Positions 1 through 9,527 of a DNA stretch of 64,000 bases are shown here, piece after piece. The stretch is from positions 310,001-374,000 of the forward strand of contig NZ_CP197418.1 of the NCBI RefSeq assembly GCF_052161655.1. The letters run 5' to 3'. The notes beneath the pieces are model-generated. The model saw only the letters and a list, made by a program, of their open reading frames with translations. It did not search any database and was not told the DNA's origin. Made by a program: the position numbers and the translations under genes. Within the stretch, counting starts at the first letter, position 1. The number at the start of each line of letters is the position of its first letter. This DNA is from Novipirellula sp052161655 (GTDB taxonomy: Bacteria > Planctomycetota > Planctomycetia > Pirellulales > Pirellulaceae).

Positions 1-914
1 GTTGAAAAACGAGTTACCACTCGGCGTGGCGAAATGGCAATGCACTGGGACGGCGGCGTGATTGCTTTTTCGTGGCGATCTTGTTGCAGAACGTTGACCT
101 CACTGCCGTTATGCTCCTCCGCAAGCAAGCTCGCCAGCGCTGCGGCACCCTCGAATCCGATTCGGTAGGTGTCCGGTTCAATGCTGGACAATGGTGGATT
201 GGTTAAATCGCAGATCACTTCATCGTTGTCGACGCCCAGCACGGCAAGCTGTTCAGGGACTCGCAGGCCTGCTTTTTGCGCAGCTCGCACGACTTGCCGT
301 CCGCAAACGTCATTGCAAGCGAACACCGCCGTAGGCAATGGCTGCTGCTGCAACCAACGGATCAAAGCGGTTTCCTTGATTTCGGCACTTGCTTCGTGAC
401 GCAGCACGCTTTCGATCGCGGTTGATGCGTCAACCGCATCGTCGAGTACTAGATTGAAACGATCGGTCTCGATGTTCTCGTCCTGGCAATAGCTCGTAAA
501 TGCATCGCCGCGGGCATCTGAAAAATCGATTCCGTGATAACCGCAATAAACGATTCGCCGAAATCCTCGCTGTATAAAATGGTCGATCCCCATCCGCGCA
601 CAGGACTGGGGATCGGTATCGATGCTGACGCCACGCTCGGGCATGAAACTGCCTCGCAGATCGACCACCCATCGTCCCAATTGACCAATCTCTGCGGCGA
701 TCGAGGCGTTTTCTGCCCGCGAGATCACGCCATCAAAGCGACGTCCGTGTAAGTCGCTCGGAACCGCCTCCGTCAGGCCACGTTCCAGATGGACCACGTC
801 CCAAGGATCGTGTGCATGTAGATACCCCGCCACGCCTTGCAAACACCCACGGCCGTAGGCTCGCGACGACTCGACGAACAAGAGAACTTGCGGCTTTTTT
901 GAAACTTGCTGCAT
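1..914 (-). CDS. XylR-like transcriptional regulator (partial)
   Basis: The minus-strand frame starts with ATG at 914 (MQQVSKKPQVLLFVESS) and stays open for about 304 codons to the window edge, so the C-terminus is missing. The sequence follows the periplasmic-binding-protein-like sensor domain of XylR-type AraC regulators: the start ESSRAYGRGCLQGVAGY, a middle segment FACNDVCGRQVVRAA, then AVLGVDNDEVICDLTNPPLS, and near the edge a segment ending RRVVTRFS. In this family an AraC helix-turn-helix pair follows; here it would lie outside the window. It is divergent from the GH2 gene at 1231, so it probably senses a sugar and controls that gene. A LacI protein is less likely because no N-terminal HTH precedes the sensor domain. 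Confidence 0.85.
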   Translation of the reverse strand, partial: MQQVSKKPQVLLFVESSRAYGRGCLQGVAGYLHAHDPWDVVHLERGLTEAVPSDLHGRRFDGVISRAENASIAAEIGQLGRWVVDLRGSFMPERGVSIDTDPQSCARMGIDHFIQRGFRRIVYCGYHGIDFSDARGDAFTSYCQDENIETDRFNLVLDDAVDASTAIESVLRHEASAEIKETALIRWLQQQPLPTAVFACNDVCGRQVVRAAQKAGLRVPEQLAVLGVDNDEVICDLTNPPLSSIEPDTYRIGFEGAAALASLLAEEHNGSEVNVLQQDRHEKAITPPSQCIAISPRRVVTRFS

Positions 915-1069
915 TTGCTCGATTACAATACCGCCGCCCCGAAGAGAGAATCACGCGCTCGTAGCGTGACATTCTTCCTGTTAAAACCTTGAATAATTTC
1001 AATTTGACCCTCATTGTAGTCTCACGCCCCCACGGCGTTGGGCATTGTCGCAAAATGAAAGGCACTTGA

Positions 1070-1086
1070 CGCAATCGCGGATTGCG
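1070..1086. promoter_or_regulatory. Palindrome in divergent regulator/GH2 intergenic region
   Basis: The sequence CGCAATCGCGGATTGCG is a perfect inverted repeat with 7-bp arms around GCG. It lies in the 316-bp region between the XylR-like gene and the GH2 gene. A second, weaker inverted repeat with arms TCACGC and GCGTGA lies at 951-969, close to the regulator start. Either could be the operator of the regulator; this is inferred from position only. No clear coding sequence is seen in 915-1230. Confidence 0.4.
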
Positions 1087-1230
1087 ATTCGCCCATTCGC
1101 GGCAATAGTGAAGGGGGATCGATTGCGTCTGGGAAGCGTGATTTCACACCAGGACATGGCATCGATGATTCTACCCCGCAACGGTCAGTTGTGATTTTGT
1201 TAATTTGAGAGCATCACCAAGAGCTTCATT

Positions 1231-4200
1231 ATGATGTCCAGACGACCCGCTTGTTGGTCGCAATTGCGTCGATGTGTCGGCATCGGTTTGTGCGGTGTTT
1301 TCGGTTGGCTTCTGATTACCTCGGCGAGTCCTGCCCGTGGTGCAGAGCAGCCAATAAGCGGCCTGATCGATCTGTCGGGTAGATGGCAAGTTCGGCTCGC
1401 CGGCGAGCCACAATCACACGACGTTCGGCTTCCCGGGACTCTTCGTGACTCGGGAATCGGCCAACCGCCTGGTCCCGACACCCAGTGGATTGCCGATGGT
1501 CGCGACAAGATCTGGGATCGCCCCGAGTTTCGGCCGTTTCGAACTGCGAACAATTTTAAGATTCCGTTTTGGCTGCAACCCGAACTGCACTACGTTGGCA
1601 AGGCGACGTACCAACGCGAAATCTACATTCCTGACCAATGGTCGGGGCAGCGGATTGTGCTGACGCTAGAACGACCACACTGGCGGACGCGGGTGTTGGT
1701 CGACGGAAAACAAGTTGGCCACGGCGAGTCGCTCGGAGTGGCCCACCAATTCGATTTGACCGAGCATGTTAATTCCGGTGTGCACCAACTAGCGATCGAA
1801 GTCGACAATTCGCTTGATGAAATCGATGTTGGTATCAATTCGCACAGCGTGTCTGATCACACGCAAACTGCATGGCATGGCATCGTGGGTGCGATGACAC
1901 TCTCGGCGCATCCGTTGCTCGACATTCAGCGCGTTGACATTCGCCCGGATTTCGATGCGAAAAAGATTCAAGCCGACATTGTGTTGACGAACTCGATGAC
2001 TCAGTCGCAACAGCGATACTTGGTTGTCAAGGTATCGCAAGACGGCGAAACACTTGCATCGCTTGAAACAATGGTTGACATTCAGCCGGGTCAATCGACG
2101 TCGATGCAAACGGTATCACTCGATCGACTGCCTCGTTTTTGGGATGAGTTTGATCCCCAACTTTGCGACTTGTCGGTCACGCTTTTGATTCGATCCCCAG
2201 CCGGCGAAGAGACTGTGGGTGAGCGAGCCTCCGTGGCCTCGACTACGCCGGCTCAGTGGACGGGCCGATTTGGATTCCGCAAGATCGAAGCTCGGGATGG
2301 CCGGTTGGTCCTCAATGGTCGACCGATTTTTTTGCGAGGCACGTTGGAGTGTTGTATTTTTCCGCTTACGGGGTATCCGCCGACCGACGTTCCGTCATGG
2401 CAGCGGATCATTCGTATTTGCAAACAACACGGGCTCAATCACATTCGCTTTCACTCGTGGTGTCCGCCCGAGGCCGCGTTTGTAGCGGCAGATCAAATGG
2501 GCTTCTATTTCCAAGTCGAATGTTCTTCTTGGCCGAACCAAAGCGTGTCACTAGGACGCGGTCTTCCAATCGATCAATGGATCTATCGCGAAGCCGATCG
2601 TGTGTTAGCCGCCTACGGCAATCATCCATCGTTCATGCTCTTTTGTGCTGGAAACGAACCAAGCGGCGTGGCCAGTGGCGGCAAGTTCCTTGCCCCTTGG
2701 GTCGAACGCTACAAAGAGCGTGAGGACCGCGTCTTGGTCACTGCTGGTGCGGGATGGCCGGCCATTGACGCCAACGAATACCACATCTCCCCACAACCAC
2801 GGATTCAACAGTGGGGCGAAGAGCTGCGCAGCCGCATCAATTCAGAACCGCCGGAAACGGTGACAGACTATCGCAATTTCATTTCGCGTTATTCAGCACC
2901 GGTGGTGGCTCACGAAATTGGTCAGTGGTGCGTCTATCCGAACTTTGATGAAATCGCAAAGTACACCGGGGCCCTGAAGCCAAAGAATTTTGAAATCTTT
3001 CGCAGCTTTCTCGATGAAGCGGGAATGCTGGATCAGGCAAACGACTTTTTGATGGCGTCGGGAAAATTGCAGGTTTTGACCTACAAAGAAGAGATCGAAG
3101 CGGCGCTGCGGACCCCCGGCCATGGCGGGTTTCAGTTGCTCGACCTACGAGATTTCCCTGGCCAAGGAACGGCGCTAGTGGGCATGCTAGATCCGTTCTG
3201 GGACTCGAAACCCAACATGAATGCACGCGAATTCAGAAAGTTTTGCGGTCCCGTCGTACCATTAGCGAGGATGCCCAAACGAGTATGGCAACAACACGAA
3301 ACCTTTACTGCAGCCGTCGATCTATCACACTTTGGCAACAAGCCCCTTCACGGTTCCGTGACTTGGGTTCTGCGATCAAGTCAGACGAACCACGACGGCG
3401 ATGTCATCGGAAAAGGAGAGTGGCCGCTCTCAGGGCAATCGCCGGGGGACCTGTATCGGATCGGCGAGATTACGTGTTCACTTGCTGATGTCACAGCGGC
3501 ATCACAATTAACGCTTGAGATTTCGGTTGAGAACCGCGACCAGATTGTGACGAACGATTGGGACGTGTGGGTCTATCCCTCGACACCGTCTGCGGCTGCG
3601 ATGGATGCCGTCCTTCGTGTCGCGGAACCTAAGATTGTAATGACTTCGCGAGTTGCCGACGCGATTGCTGCAGCAGAACGCGGCAAACGCGTTGTCTTGA
3701 TGCTGGACCCCAACGATGTTGCAACCGACGTCCAGATCGGCATGTCACCGATCTTTTGGAATTGGGCGTGGACCAATGGTCAGGCTCCACACACGCTAGG
3801 AATTTTGTGCGACCCCAACCATTCATGCTTCGACGGGTTTCCGACCGAATTCCACTCGAACTGGCAATGGTGGGAATTGATTTCGAGGTCGGCTGCAATG
3901 CCGATCGACCATTTGCCCAAAACGGTATCGCCGCTGGTTCAAGTTGTCCCAAATTGGTTTCAACCGCAACGACTTGCACTCGCTTGGGAGGCTAAGTTTG
4001 GATCCGGCAGAATCTTGGTAACATCAATGGATCTGAAGACTCAATTGGATCAACGACCGGTTGCAAGACAGCTGCGAAGGACATTTGAACGCTATGTGTC
4101 AAGCAACGATTTTGATCCGACAGGCTCCGTGACGACTGAGCAAATCAAAACGTTGGTACGCGAGCTCTCGCCCACGGAAAAAGCGATCGAAAGCAGCCGG

Positions 4201-4626
4201 GCCAGCAGTATGCAGCGCCGCTTCGAGCCGTCCAAAGCGTTTGACGGAGATCTCGATACTCTGTGGCACACCCAGTGGACCCCGCTCGCGTCCCCGCCTC
4301 ACTGGATCGAAATGTCTCTCGATCAACCGCGTGAACTTGATGGCGTTCGAATTACCGCACGTCAAGACAAAGCCGCGACCCGGTTGCGAGATTACGAACT
4401 ATTGATACTTGATGAGGCAGGCGATTGGAAAACGGTAGCTTCAGGTCAATTGAAAGCGACGACTGAACCCGAGGAAGTCCGGCTCGCAACCCCCGTGCAG
4501 ACGCGTCGTATAAGAATCCAAGCTCGCATCCCTCAAACCGCCGACGGTACACAACCGCTTCGTCACGTAAGCATTGCCGAACTGGAATTATTGTTCACCG
4601 ATTTTTTGACTGAAAAGGTGAACTAA
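1231..4626 (+). CDS. Secreted glycoside hydrolase family 2 protein with F5/8 type C domain
   Basis: Protein of 1131 residues. A basic N-terminus and hydrophobic stretch ending near ARGAEQ form a signal peptide. Residues about 45-190 form a sugar-binding jelly roll (LSGRWQVRLAGEPQ), followed by an Ig-like region and the TIM barrel. The barrel has the GH2 acid/base motif CAGNEPSG with Glu476 and a probable nucleophile Glu562 in VVAHEIGQW. The last ~150 residues resemble an F5/8 type C (discoidin, CBM32-like) domain, with FDGDLDTLWHTQW and PPHWIEMSLDQP. GH2 covers beta-galactosidases, glucuronidases and mannosidases; the substrate cannot be fixed from sequence. It is divergent from a XylR-like regulator and near sulfatases and rhamnosidases, which suggests a role in breaking down an algal-type polysaccharide. 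Confidence 0.88.
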   Translation: MMSRRPACWSQLRRCVGIGLCGVFGWLLITSASPARGAEQPISGLIDLSGRWQVRLAGEPQSHDVRLPGTLRDSGIGQPPGPDTQWIADGRDKIWDRPEFRPFRTANNFKIPFWLQPELHYVGKATYQREIYIPDQWSGQRIVLTLERPHWRTRVLVDGKQVGHGESLGVAHQFDLTEHVNSGVHQLAIEVDNSLDEIDVGINSHSVSDHTQTAWHGIVGAMTLSAHPLLDIQRVDIRPDFDAKKIQADIVLTNSMTQSQQRYLVVKVSQDGETLASLETMVDIQPGQSTSMQTVSLDRLPRFWDEFDPQLCDLSVTLLIRSPAGEETVGERASVASTTPAQWTGRFGFRKIEARDGRLVLNGRPIFLRGTLECCIFPLTGYPPTDVPSWQRIIRICKQHGLNHIRFHSWCPPEAAFVAADQMGFYFQVECSSWPNQSVSLGRGLPIDQWIYREADRVLAAYGNHPSFMLFCAGNEPSGVASGGKFLAPWVERYKEREDRVLVTAGAGWPAIDANEYHISPQPRIQQWGEELRSRINSEPPETVTDYRNFISRYSAPVVAHEIGQWCVYPNFDEIAKYTGALKPKNFEIFRSFLDEAGMLDQANDFLMASGKLQVLTYKEEIEAALRTPGHGGFQLLDLRDFPGQGTALVGMLDPFWDSKPNMNAREFRKFCGPVVPLARMPKRVWQQHETFTAAVDLSHFGNKPLHGSVTWVLRSSQTNHDGDVIGKGEWPLSGQSPGDLYRIGEITCSLADVTAASQLTLEISVENRDQIVTNDWDVWVYPSTPSAAAMDAVLRVAEPKIVMTSRVADAIAAAERGKRVVLMLDPNDVATDVQIGMSPIFWNWAWTNGQAPHTLGILCDPNHSCFDGFPTEFHSNWQWWELISRSAAMPIDHLPKTVSPLVQVVPNWFQPQRLALAWEAKFGSGRILVTSMDLKTQLDQRPVARQLRRTFERYVSSNDFDPTGSVTTEQIKTLVRELSPTEKAIESSRASSMQRRFEPSKAFDGDLDTLWHTQWTPLASPPHWIEMSLDQPRELDGVRITARQDKAATRLRDYELLILDEAGDWKTVASGQLKATTEPEEVRLATPVQTRRIRIQARIPQTADGTQPLRHVSIAELELLFTDFLTEKVN

Positions 4627-4723
4627 TGAGACGGCGTGGTGGTATCACGGTCATCGCGAAAAGGTGACGATTCCGACGCGATGGGTTCGGTCGACTAAGC
4701 CCAACATGGTTGATGACTTGGAA

Positions 4724-4913
4724 TTAACCAGACAATCGAGGCCATTGTTTGAGTGCATAATCACGAAACCGCTGCCACAAACGCAGACCTTCCTCCACCT
4801 CCCGTTTTGTTTCGGTGCAACGCCCCTCTTTAGCTACTCTGATTTGATTGAAGCATTCGACTGCGTTCAAGTCGGCGTGATGTATAGGCGTGACAGTTAC
4901 GAGACGACACTTC
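4724..4913 (-). pseudogene. Possible C-terminal gene remnant, unrecognised
   Basis: A minus-strand frame of about 62 codons, bounded upstream by stop codons and lacking a plausible start, ends in TAA at 4724. It contains a protein-like stretch including HHADLNAVECFNQIR and LRLWQRFRDYALKQWPRL, with amphipathic helical character. It looks like the tail of a longer protein, such as a decayed mobile-element gene, but no family was recognised. It may equally be chance. Confidence 0.25.
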
Positions 4914-5055
4914 CACCTCCGCTACTGCCTTTACTGGTCGCCCTTGGCCCCCGATGTGATCTCCCAACGGGTCGTGAAAGACTCGAAACGGACGACGCAA
5001 ACTCGAAAGCAATTGCAGCAATCGCGGAAAAAAATCGCGGTAATCAAATGTAAAA

Positions 5056-5075
5056 TATTGCACACAAGTGCAATA
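5056..5075. promoter_or_regulatory. Inverted repeat upstream of DUF1559 gene
   Basis: TATTGCAC and GTGCAATA form a perfect 8-bp inverted repeat around ACAA, about 80 nt before the DUF1559 start at 5156. The position fits an operator or a small 5' leader hairpin. It has no T-run, so it is not an obvious terminator. Confidence 0.35.
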
Positions 5076-5155
5076 CCGTGTGTCACGGCGTTCGAGTTTC
5101 TCCCCAAACTCATGCACAAAACTCTTTCATTATTCTTATCAGTAGAGAGCTTGCG

Positions 5156-6346
5156 ATGAAATCGGGAATCGAAAATGGCCGACGCGGCTTCACCCTCGTT
5201 GAATTACTTGTGGTGATCGCCATCATTGGCGTGCTCGTCGGATTATTGCTGCCGGCGGTACAAGCTGCGCGTGAGGCGGCACGCCGGATGAGTTGCAGTA
5301 ACAATTTTAAGCAGATTGGTCTTGCAGTTCACAACTATCACTCCGCATACAACGCCCTTCCTTTGCATGGCTGTGGCCTTCAAGGTCAAGGCACTGCTCA
5401 GTGGTGGACCAGCAATAGTACGTCGAATCGCCGTCTAAGTGCGATCATTGGCACATTGCCGTTCATGGAACAGCAAGCGATGTGGGAGCAAATTTCCAAC
5501 CCATCCATCTTCAACGGAACCAGCTTCCCGCCCTTCGGCCCGCTTCCGTTCACACACACGACTTATACGTACACGCCTTGGTCCACCGAGATTCCGGGGC
5601 TTCGATGTCCCAGCGATCCAGGCGCGGCGATTAATACGGGACGCATTAACTACGCGTTTTGTGTTGGTGATACAGGAAATCATTCGCACCTCGGAATGTT
5701 GCAACTCGCCAACAACCGTGAAACGTCCAATCAAGCGGAACACTATCGTAACGTCGGTCGCGGGATGTTTGGTATCGCCAAGCAGTACAGGTTCCGCGAC
5801 GTTCTCGACGGACTATCGAACACGATGTGCATGGGCGAAATCGCGACGGACTTAGGAGATGGTGATATTTCGACCACGGTGCCCACATCAGGACGCAACA
5901 TTTATGGTGATATTCATTCGTGTAAAGTCGATATCAACCCTGACCGTCCTCGTTATTTCAAGACCTATGTCGGAAACGCAGGCAATCGGTCGCGTGGCGA
6001 AATTTGGTCCGATGCCAACCCTGCTTTTTCGATGGTGATGGCGGTCTTACCGCCCATGTCTGAAATCTGTCTTCGCCAAGGTAACAATGGTGGCTGGGAA
6101 GGGAACTACGCTCCGAGTAGCCGTCATCAGGGAGGTTGCCATATCCTGATGGGCGATGGCGCGGTGAAATTCGTTACCGACTCAATCGATACCGGTTCGG
6201 AAACGGGTGGCCTTTGGACGACAGGAGCTCCTGGTGCCGAGCTGCGTCTCGGTTTCCAACCGGGCTTCTACACCGGAGGCAGTCCCCACGGTTTATGGGG
6301 TGCGCTCGGCAGTCGCATGGGTAAGGAAACCCAAACACTCGAGTGA
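5156..6346 (+). CDS. DUF1559 (SBP_bac_10) pseudopilin-like protein
   Basis: Protein of 396 residues. The N-terminus RRGFTLVELLVVIAIIGVLV is a type IV pilin/pseudopilin methylation motif: prepilin peptidase would cut after Gly and methylate Phe. It is followed by the family signature LLPAVQAAREAARRMSCSNN and near the C-terminus HQGGCHILMGDGAVKF. DUF1559 proteins are highly expanded in Planctomycetes; their function is unknown, and surface or secretion roles are inferred from the pilin start. The ATG at 5156 is chosen because the pilin leader begins there; an in-frame extension to 5078 adds residues not seen in the family. A 58-residue lipoprotein follows, as with the two paralogues at 29 and 31 kb. 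Confidence 0.93.
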   Translation: MKSGIENGRRGFTLVELLVVIAIIGVLVGLLLPAVQAAREAARRMSCSNNFKQIGLAVHNYHSAYNALPLHGCGLQGQGTAQWWTSNSTSNRRLSAIIGTLPFMEQQAMWEQISNPSIFNGTSFPPFGPLPFTHTTYTYTPWSTEIPGLRCPSDPGAAINTGRINYAFCVGDTGNHSHLGMLQLANNRETSNQAEHYRNVGRGMFGIAKQYRFRDVLDGLSNTMCMGEIATDLGDGDISTTVPTSGRNIYGDIHSCKVDINPDRPRYFKTYVGNAGNRSRGEIWSDANPAFSMVMAVLPPMSEICLRQGNNGGWEGNYAPSSRHQGGCHILMGDGAVKFVTDSIDTGSETGGLWTTGAPGAELRLGFQPGFYTGGSPHGLWGALGSRMGKETQTLE

Positions 6347-6429
6347 GGCCGGTCTCATAACGTGCCGTTCCGCTTCCTACCTTGTAATCCTGCTTTCATT
6401 TTTCTCCATTCTTTTCACTAGGTGTTTCA

Positions 6430-6606
6430 ATGCGTTTTTTCCTATTCATTGGTTTGTTACTTGCTCTAGCTGTCGGTTGTGGAGACGATCGAAATCGTGT
6501 TCTCACGCCAACTCCTCAAACGCAAAAGACCGATGAAGAACTGACCAACGAGATGATGGAAGGAACACTCGATGTGGAAAGCGAGATGAAAGCCGGAGCG
6601 GAATAG
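6430..6606 (+). CDS. Small lipoprotein paired with DUF1559 gene
   Basis: A 58-residue protein starting MRFFLFIGLLLALAVGCGDD. The hydrophobic start ends in the lipobox AVGC, predicting cleavage before Cys17 and lipid attachment. The short mature part is polar and acidic (EELTNEMMEGTLDVESEMK). It lies 83 nt downstream of the DUF1559 gene on the same strand. The same arrangement, with lipoproteins of 58 and 59 residues, occurs twice more in this window (28715 and 30629), which supports it being a real gene despite its size. Function unknown. Confidence 0.75.
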   Translation: MRFFLFIGLLLALAVGCGDDRNRVLTPTPQTQKTDEELTNEMMEGTLDVESEMKAGAE

Positions 6607-6950
6607 GCACCGGAGGTCTTCCCTGCTCGACATTGGTGATGACGCGTCGCTCATCGAATTTCGTCGATACGCGACGAGCGGTGCGATGAAGATTCGCGTT
6701 CAACGCGAAAATCGATTCAATGCGACTTTCGTATATGCAAACCGACAGTGTTTAAACCACCAAGTGCTCTGCGAACGCAGTATCCTTGCTCTTGCTGTGT
6801 ATCTGTACGTTATCATCTAAGTATTTCATGGCTTCGCGATCTTTCGAAGAAACGCTGTGGAGCCTGGCAACGAGAAAAGCGGACGGACTCGAAGATTTGG
6901 GCACTAGGGGGTCAGAGCAATACCAACATCATTATTTACAAGGAAACCGA
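6607..6950. other. Intergenic region, nothing recognised
   Basis: 344 bp between the small lipoprotein and the PSCyt1/DUF1553 gene. An open frame continues upstream of the chosen start at 6951 to 6786, but its residues do not look like a signal peptide or any domain. The region probably holds the promoter of the next gene; no hairpin or operator stands out. Confidence 0.4.
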
Positions 6951-9524
6951 GTGCGACGAACAACTTTCCTGGCTGTTGTTATCGTTACTTTATCGCCATT
7001 GAGTGCAGCCGATACGAACACTCACGAGACGCCAACCGCGGATGTCACGTTTGATCGAGACATTCGTCCGCTGCTGTCGTCGCGATGCTTTGCCTGTCAT
7101 GGTCCCGATCCAGAGTCTCGCGAAGCGGGACTGCGGCTGGATCAAGCAGACGGCGACGAAGGAGCAATTGGTATCGCGATTGAACCCGGCTCGATCGACG
7201 ATAGCGAACTATGGAACCGGATTTCCACGGATGACGAATCCATGCGAATGCCGCCTACGGACTCGCACCTGAAGCCGTTTTCGAAAAAGGAACAGCAGCT
7301 CATTCGCGCCTGGATCGAGTCGGGCGCCGACTATGAAGACTATTGGGCATTTTCTCCGCCCCGAAGACCTGGGACGCCGGTCGTCAAAGACGAGCGTTGG
7401 AGCGACCAAGCGATTGATCGTTTTGTGCTCCGCAAACTTGAAGCGGATCGAATGTCGCCCGCCGCAGAGGCCGATCCACGAACCCTGGTTCGCCGGGCAG
7501 CATTCGATCTAACCGGGTTGCCGCCAACACGCGAAGAGGTCCGTCGCTTTGTCGAAGCATACACGAGGTCCCCCGAGGTCGCTTGGGAAAAACTCATCGA
7601 CGATTTGATCTCTCGACCACAGTATGGCGAACACATGGCTCGCTATTGGTTAGATCTCGTCCGGTTTGCCGACACTAACGGAATGCACAAGGATTTCTAT
7701 CGCAACCATGTCGCCTATCGCGATTGGGTCATCCGAGCGTTCAACGAAAACCTTCGCTATGACGATTTTGTTCGCTACCAATTAGCCGGCGACCTGTACC
7801 CAGAACCCACAAAGGATCAATGGATTGCTTCTGGATTCCACCGACTGCATTTGATCATCGACCGAGGCACCGCGCTGCCCGAAGAAAGCCATGTAAAAAA
7901 CGTGCTGGATCGTGTCACCTCGGTTGGGACCGCGTTTATGGGGCTGACCGTGCAATGCGCCCAATGTCATGACCACAAGTTTGATCCAATCACCCAAAAA
8001 GACTTTTTCTCGCTGTACAGTTTCTTTAACAACATTGACGCCGAGCCTGAGACTAACCCGCGAAAAACTGTTGCAGGATTACAGGAACCCATTGTTCGTT
8101 TTCCCACCGATAAACAGCTGGCTGAACTAAAACGCTTGAACGACCAACTTGCGCAATGCAACGACCAGCTTCAAGTCATGACCGCATCCATCGAATCATT
8201 GGAGAAGCAAACGAAAAGCACAGCATCCACCGACGCAGAAAATGAGGAAAGTGTTGTAGGTGCAAAAGCGGCTGTGGATGAACCAGCCGGTGATAAACCA
8301 GCCGAAGATGAGCCAGCCAATGATGAGCCGAACGTTGATAAGCCGGCCAAGCGGGATGACGGCGGTCTGGCGAAGCTAAACAAAGAGAAAAAAGCATTAG
8401 AAAAAAGATTAAAAGAGCTGAACCGCCAACGCGACACCATCGAGAGATCGGTGGAAAAGGTAATGGTGATGAAGGAACGCGACGACGTCCGAGAGACATT
8501 TATTCTCGTCCGAGGACAATATGATGCTCCCGGTGAACAAGTCGAACGGGACGTCCCTGGGTTCCTGCCGCCGCTGAAGAAATCTGCGGATGTGGCTTCT
8601 CGGATGGACCTGGCTGAGTGGTTCGTGGCCCCCGAGAACCCGCTTACCGCTCGCGTCGCAGTCAATCGTTTCTTTCAATCGTTCTTCGGTGTCGGTCTGG
8701 TCAAAACGTCAGAAGATTTTGGCAATCAGGGCGAGGTGCCAAGTCATCCCGAGTTGCTTGACGAACTTGCGGTCTCGTTCATTGAATCGGGATGGGACGT
8801 GAAGGCTCTAGTAAAACAGATTGCCATGTCGAAAACCTACCGGCAAGCATCGAGTGGCTCACCCGAGCAATTCAGGGCTGACCCCGAAAATCGTTTGCTC
8901 GCCCGGGGTCCCCGGTATCGATTAGATGCGGAAATGATCCGCGACCAAATTTTGACGACCAGCGGTTTGCTGTCCACCAAGATGCACGGGCCGAGTGTGA
9001 AACCACCCCAGCCCGATGGATTGTGGCAGGCCGTTTCCATGACGAATGAGCGGTATGTACCCGATTCTGGCGAGTCGATCTATCGGCGCAGCATCTACAC
9101 GTTCTGGAAACGAGCGATGCCGCCGCCGCAAATGACCATCTTGAACGCTCCCATTCGCGACGCTTGTATCGCTCGGCGTGAGCGGACCAATACACCGTCG
9201 CAAGCGTTGTTGCTACTGAATGAAAGCGAGTATTTGCTGGCCGCGCGTCACTTGGCGCAGGTAACGTTGGCCGAGCCAATCGAGCAGCGACTGCAGTTTG
9301 CTTGGGAAACCGTCACGGCAAAACTGCCCAATGCGGAAGAAAGTGAGATCATCGAAAACCTACTGAATGACTTGACGGATCTCTATCAGAACGATCCCGA
9401 TTTGGCGAACGATCTTTGTCGCGACTTGGCGATAGACGCTCCGGAGGCGAAGGCGGAACTGGCTGCCTGGACCGTCATTTGCAACACGCTGTACAACCTC
9501 GACATCACCAAAACCAAGGACTAA
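6951..9524 (+). CDS. Planctomycete cytochrome (PSCyt1) DUF1549/DUF1553 protein
   Basis: Protein of 857 residues if started at GTG 6951, which follows AGGAAA and opens a signal peptide (FLAVVIVTLSPLSAA). The N-terminal PSCyt1 domain has the heme motif CFACH (Cys46, Cys49, His50). DUF1549 follows (RRAAFDLTGLPPTREEV), with a second CAQCH at 336-340. A charged linker of degenerate Asp/Glu/Pro repeats and a coiled coil lies around 430-500, then DUF1553 (NPLTARVAVNRFFQSFFG). Such proteins are secreted or periplasmic, usually encoded next to DUF1501 as here, and often found with sulfatases. They are thought to act in extracellular redox or polysaccharide processing, but no reaction is established. 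The in-frame extension upstream to 6786 is rejected because it would bury the signal peptide. Confidence 0.9.
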   Translation: MRRTTFLAVVIVTLSPLSAADTNTHETPTADVTFDRDIRPLLSSRCFACHGPDPESREAGLRLDQADGDEGAIGIAIEPGSIDDSELWNRISTDDESMRMPPTDSHLKPFSKKEQQLIRAWIESGADYEDYWAFSPPRRPGTPVVKDERWSDQAIDRFVLRKLEADRMSPAAEADPRTLVRRAAFDLTGLPPTREEVRRFVEAYTRSPEVAWEKLIDDLISRPQYGEHMARYWLDLVRFADTNGMHKDFYRNHVAYRDWVIRAFNENLRYDDFVRYQLAGDLYPEPTKDQWIASGFHRLHLIIDRGTALPEESHVKNVLDRVTSVGTAFMGLTVQCAQCHDHKFDPITQKDFFSLYSFFNNIDAEPETNPRKTVAGLQEPIVRFPTDKQLAELKRLNDQLAQCNDQLQVMTASIESLEKQTKSTASTDAENEESVVGAKAAVDEPAGDKPAEDEPANDEPNVDKPAKRDDGGLAKLNKEKKALEKRLKELNRQRDTIERSVEKVMVMKERDDVRETFILVRGQYDAPGEQVERDVPGFLPPLKKSADVASRMDLAEWFVAPENPLTARVAVNRFFQSFFGVGLVKTSEDFGNQGEVPSHPELLDELAVSFIESGWDVKALVKQIAMSKTYRQASSGSPEQFRADPENRLLARGPRYRLDAEMIRDQILTTSGLLSTKMHGPSVKPPQPDGLWQAVSMTNERYVPDSGESIYRRSIYTFWKRAMPPPQMTILNAPIRDACIARRERTNTPSQALLLLNESEYLLAARHLAQVTLAEPIEQRLQFAWETVTAKLPNAEESEIIENLLNDLTDLYQNDPDLANDLCRDLAIDAPEAKAELAAWTVICNTLYNLDITKTKD

Positions 9525-9527
9525 ACG

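Larger units (their letters stand above)
4627..5155. other. Intergenic region without a convincing intact gene
   Basis: This 529-bp stretch follows the GH2 gene. A plus-strand open frame at 4664-5053 has no recognisable motif and odd composition, and is judged spurious. On the minus strand a protein-like frame without a start occurs at 4724-4913 (listed separately), and an inverted repeat lies at 5056-5075. Nothing else is seen. Confidence 0.5.

Noticed and set aside
4664..5053. Plus-strand frame of 129 codons after GH2
   Set aside because: No RBS, no recognised motif and unlike composition; overlaps a more protein-like minus-strand remnant.
8269..8352. Possible CRISPR-like or tandem repeat in the PSCyt1/DUF1553 gene
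   Set aside because: It is a degenerate Asp/Glu/Pro coding linker, not a spaced repeat array.
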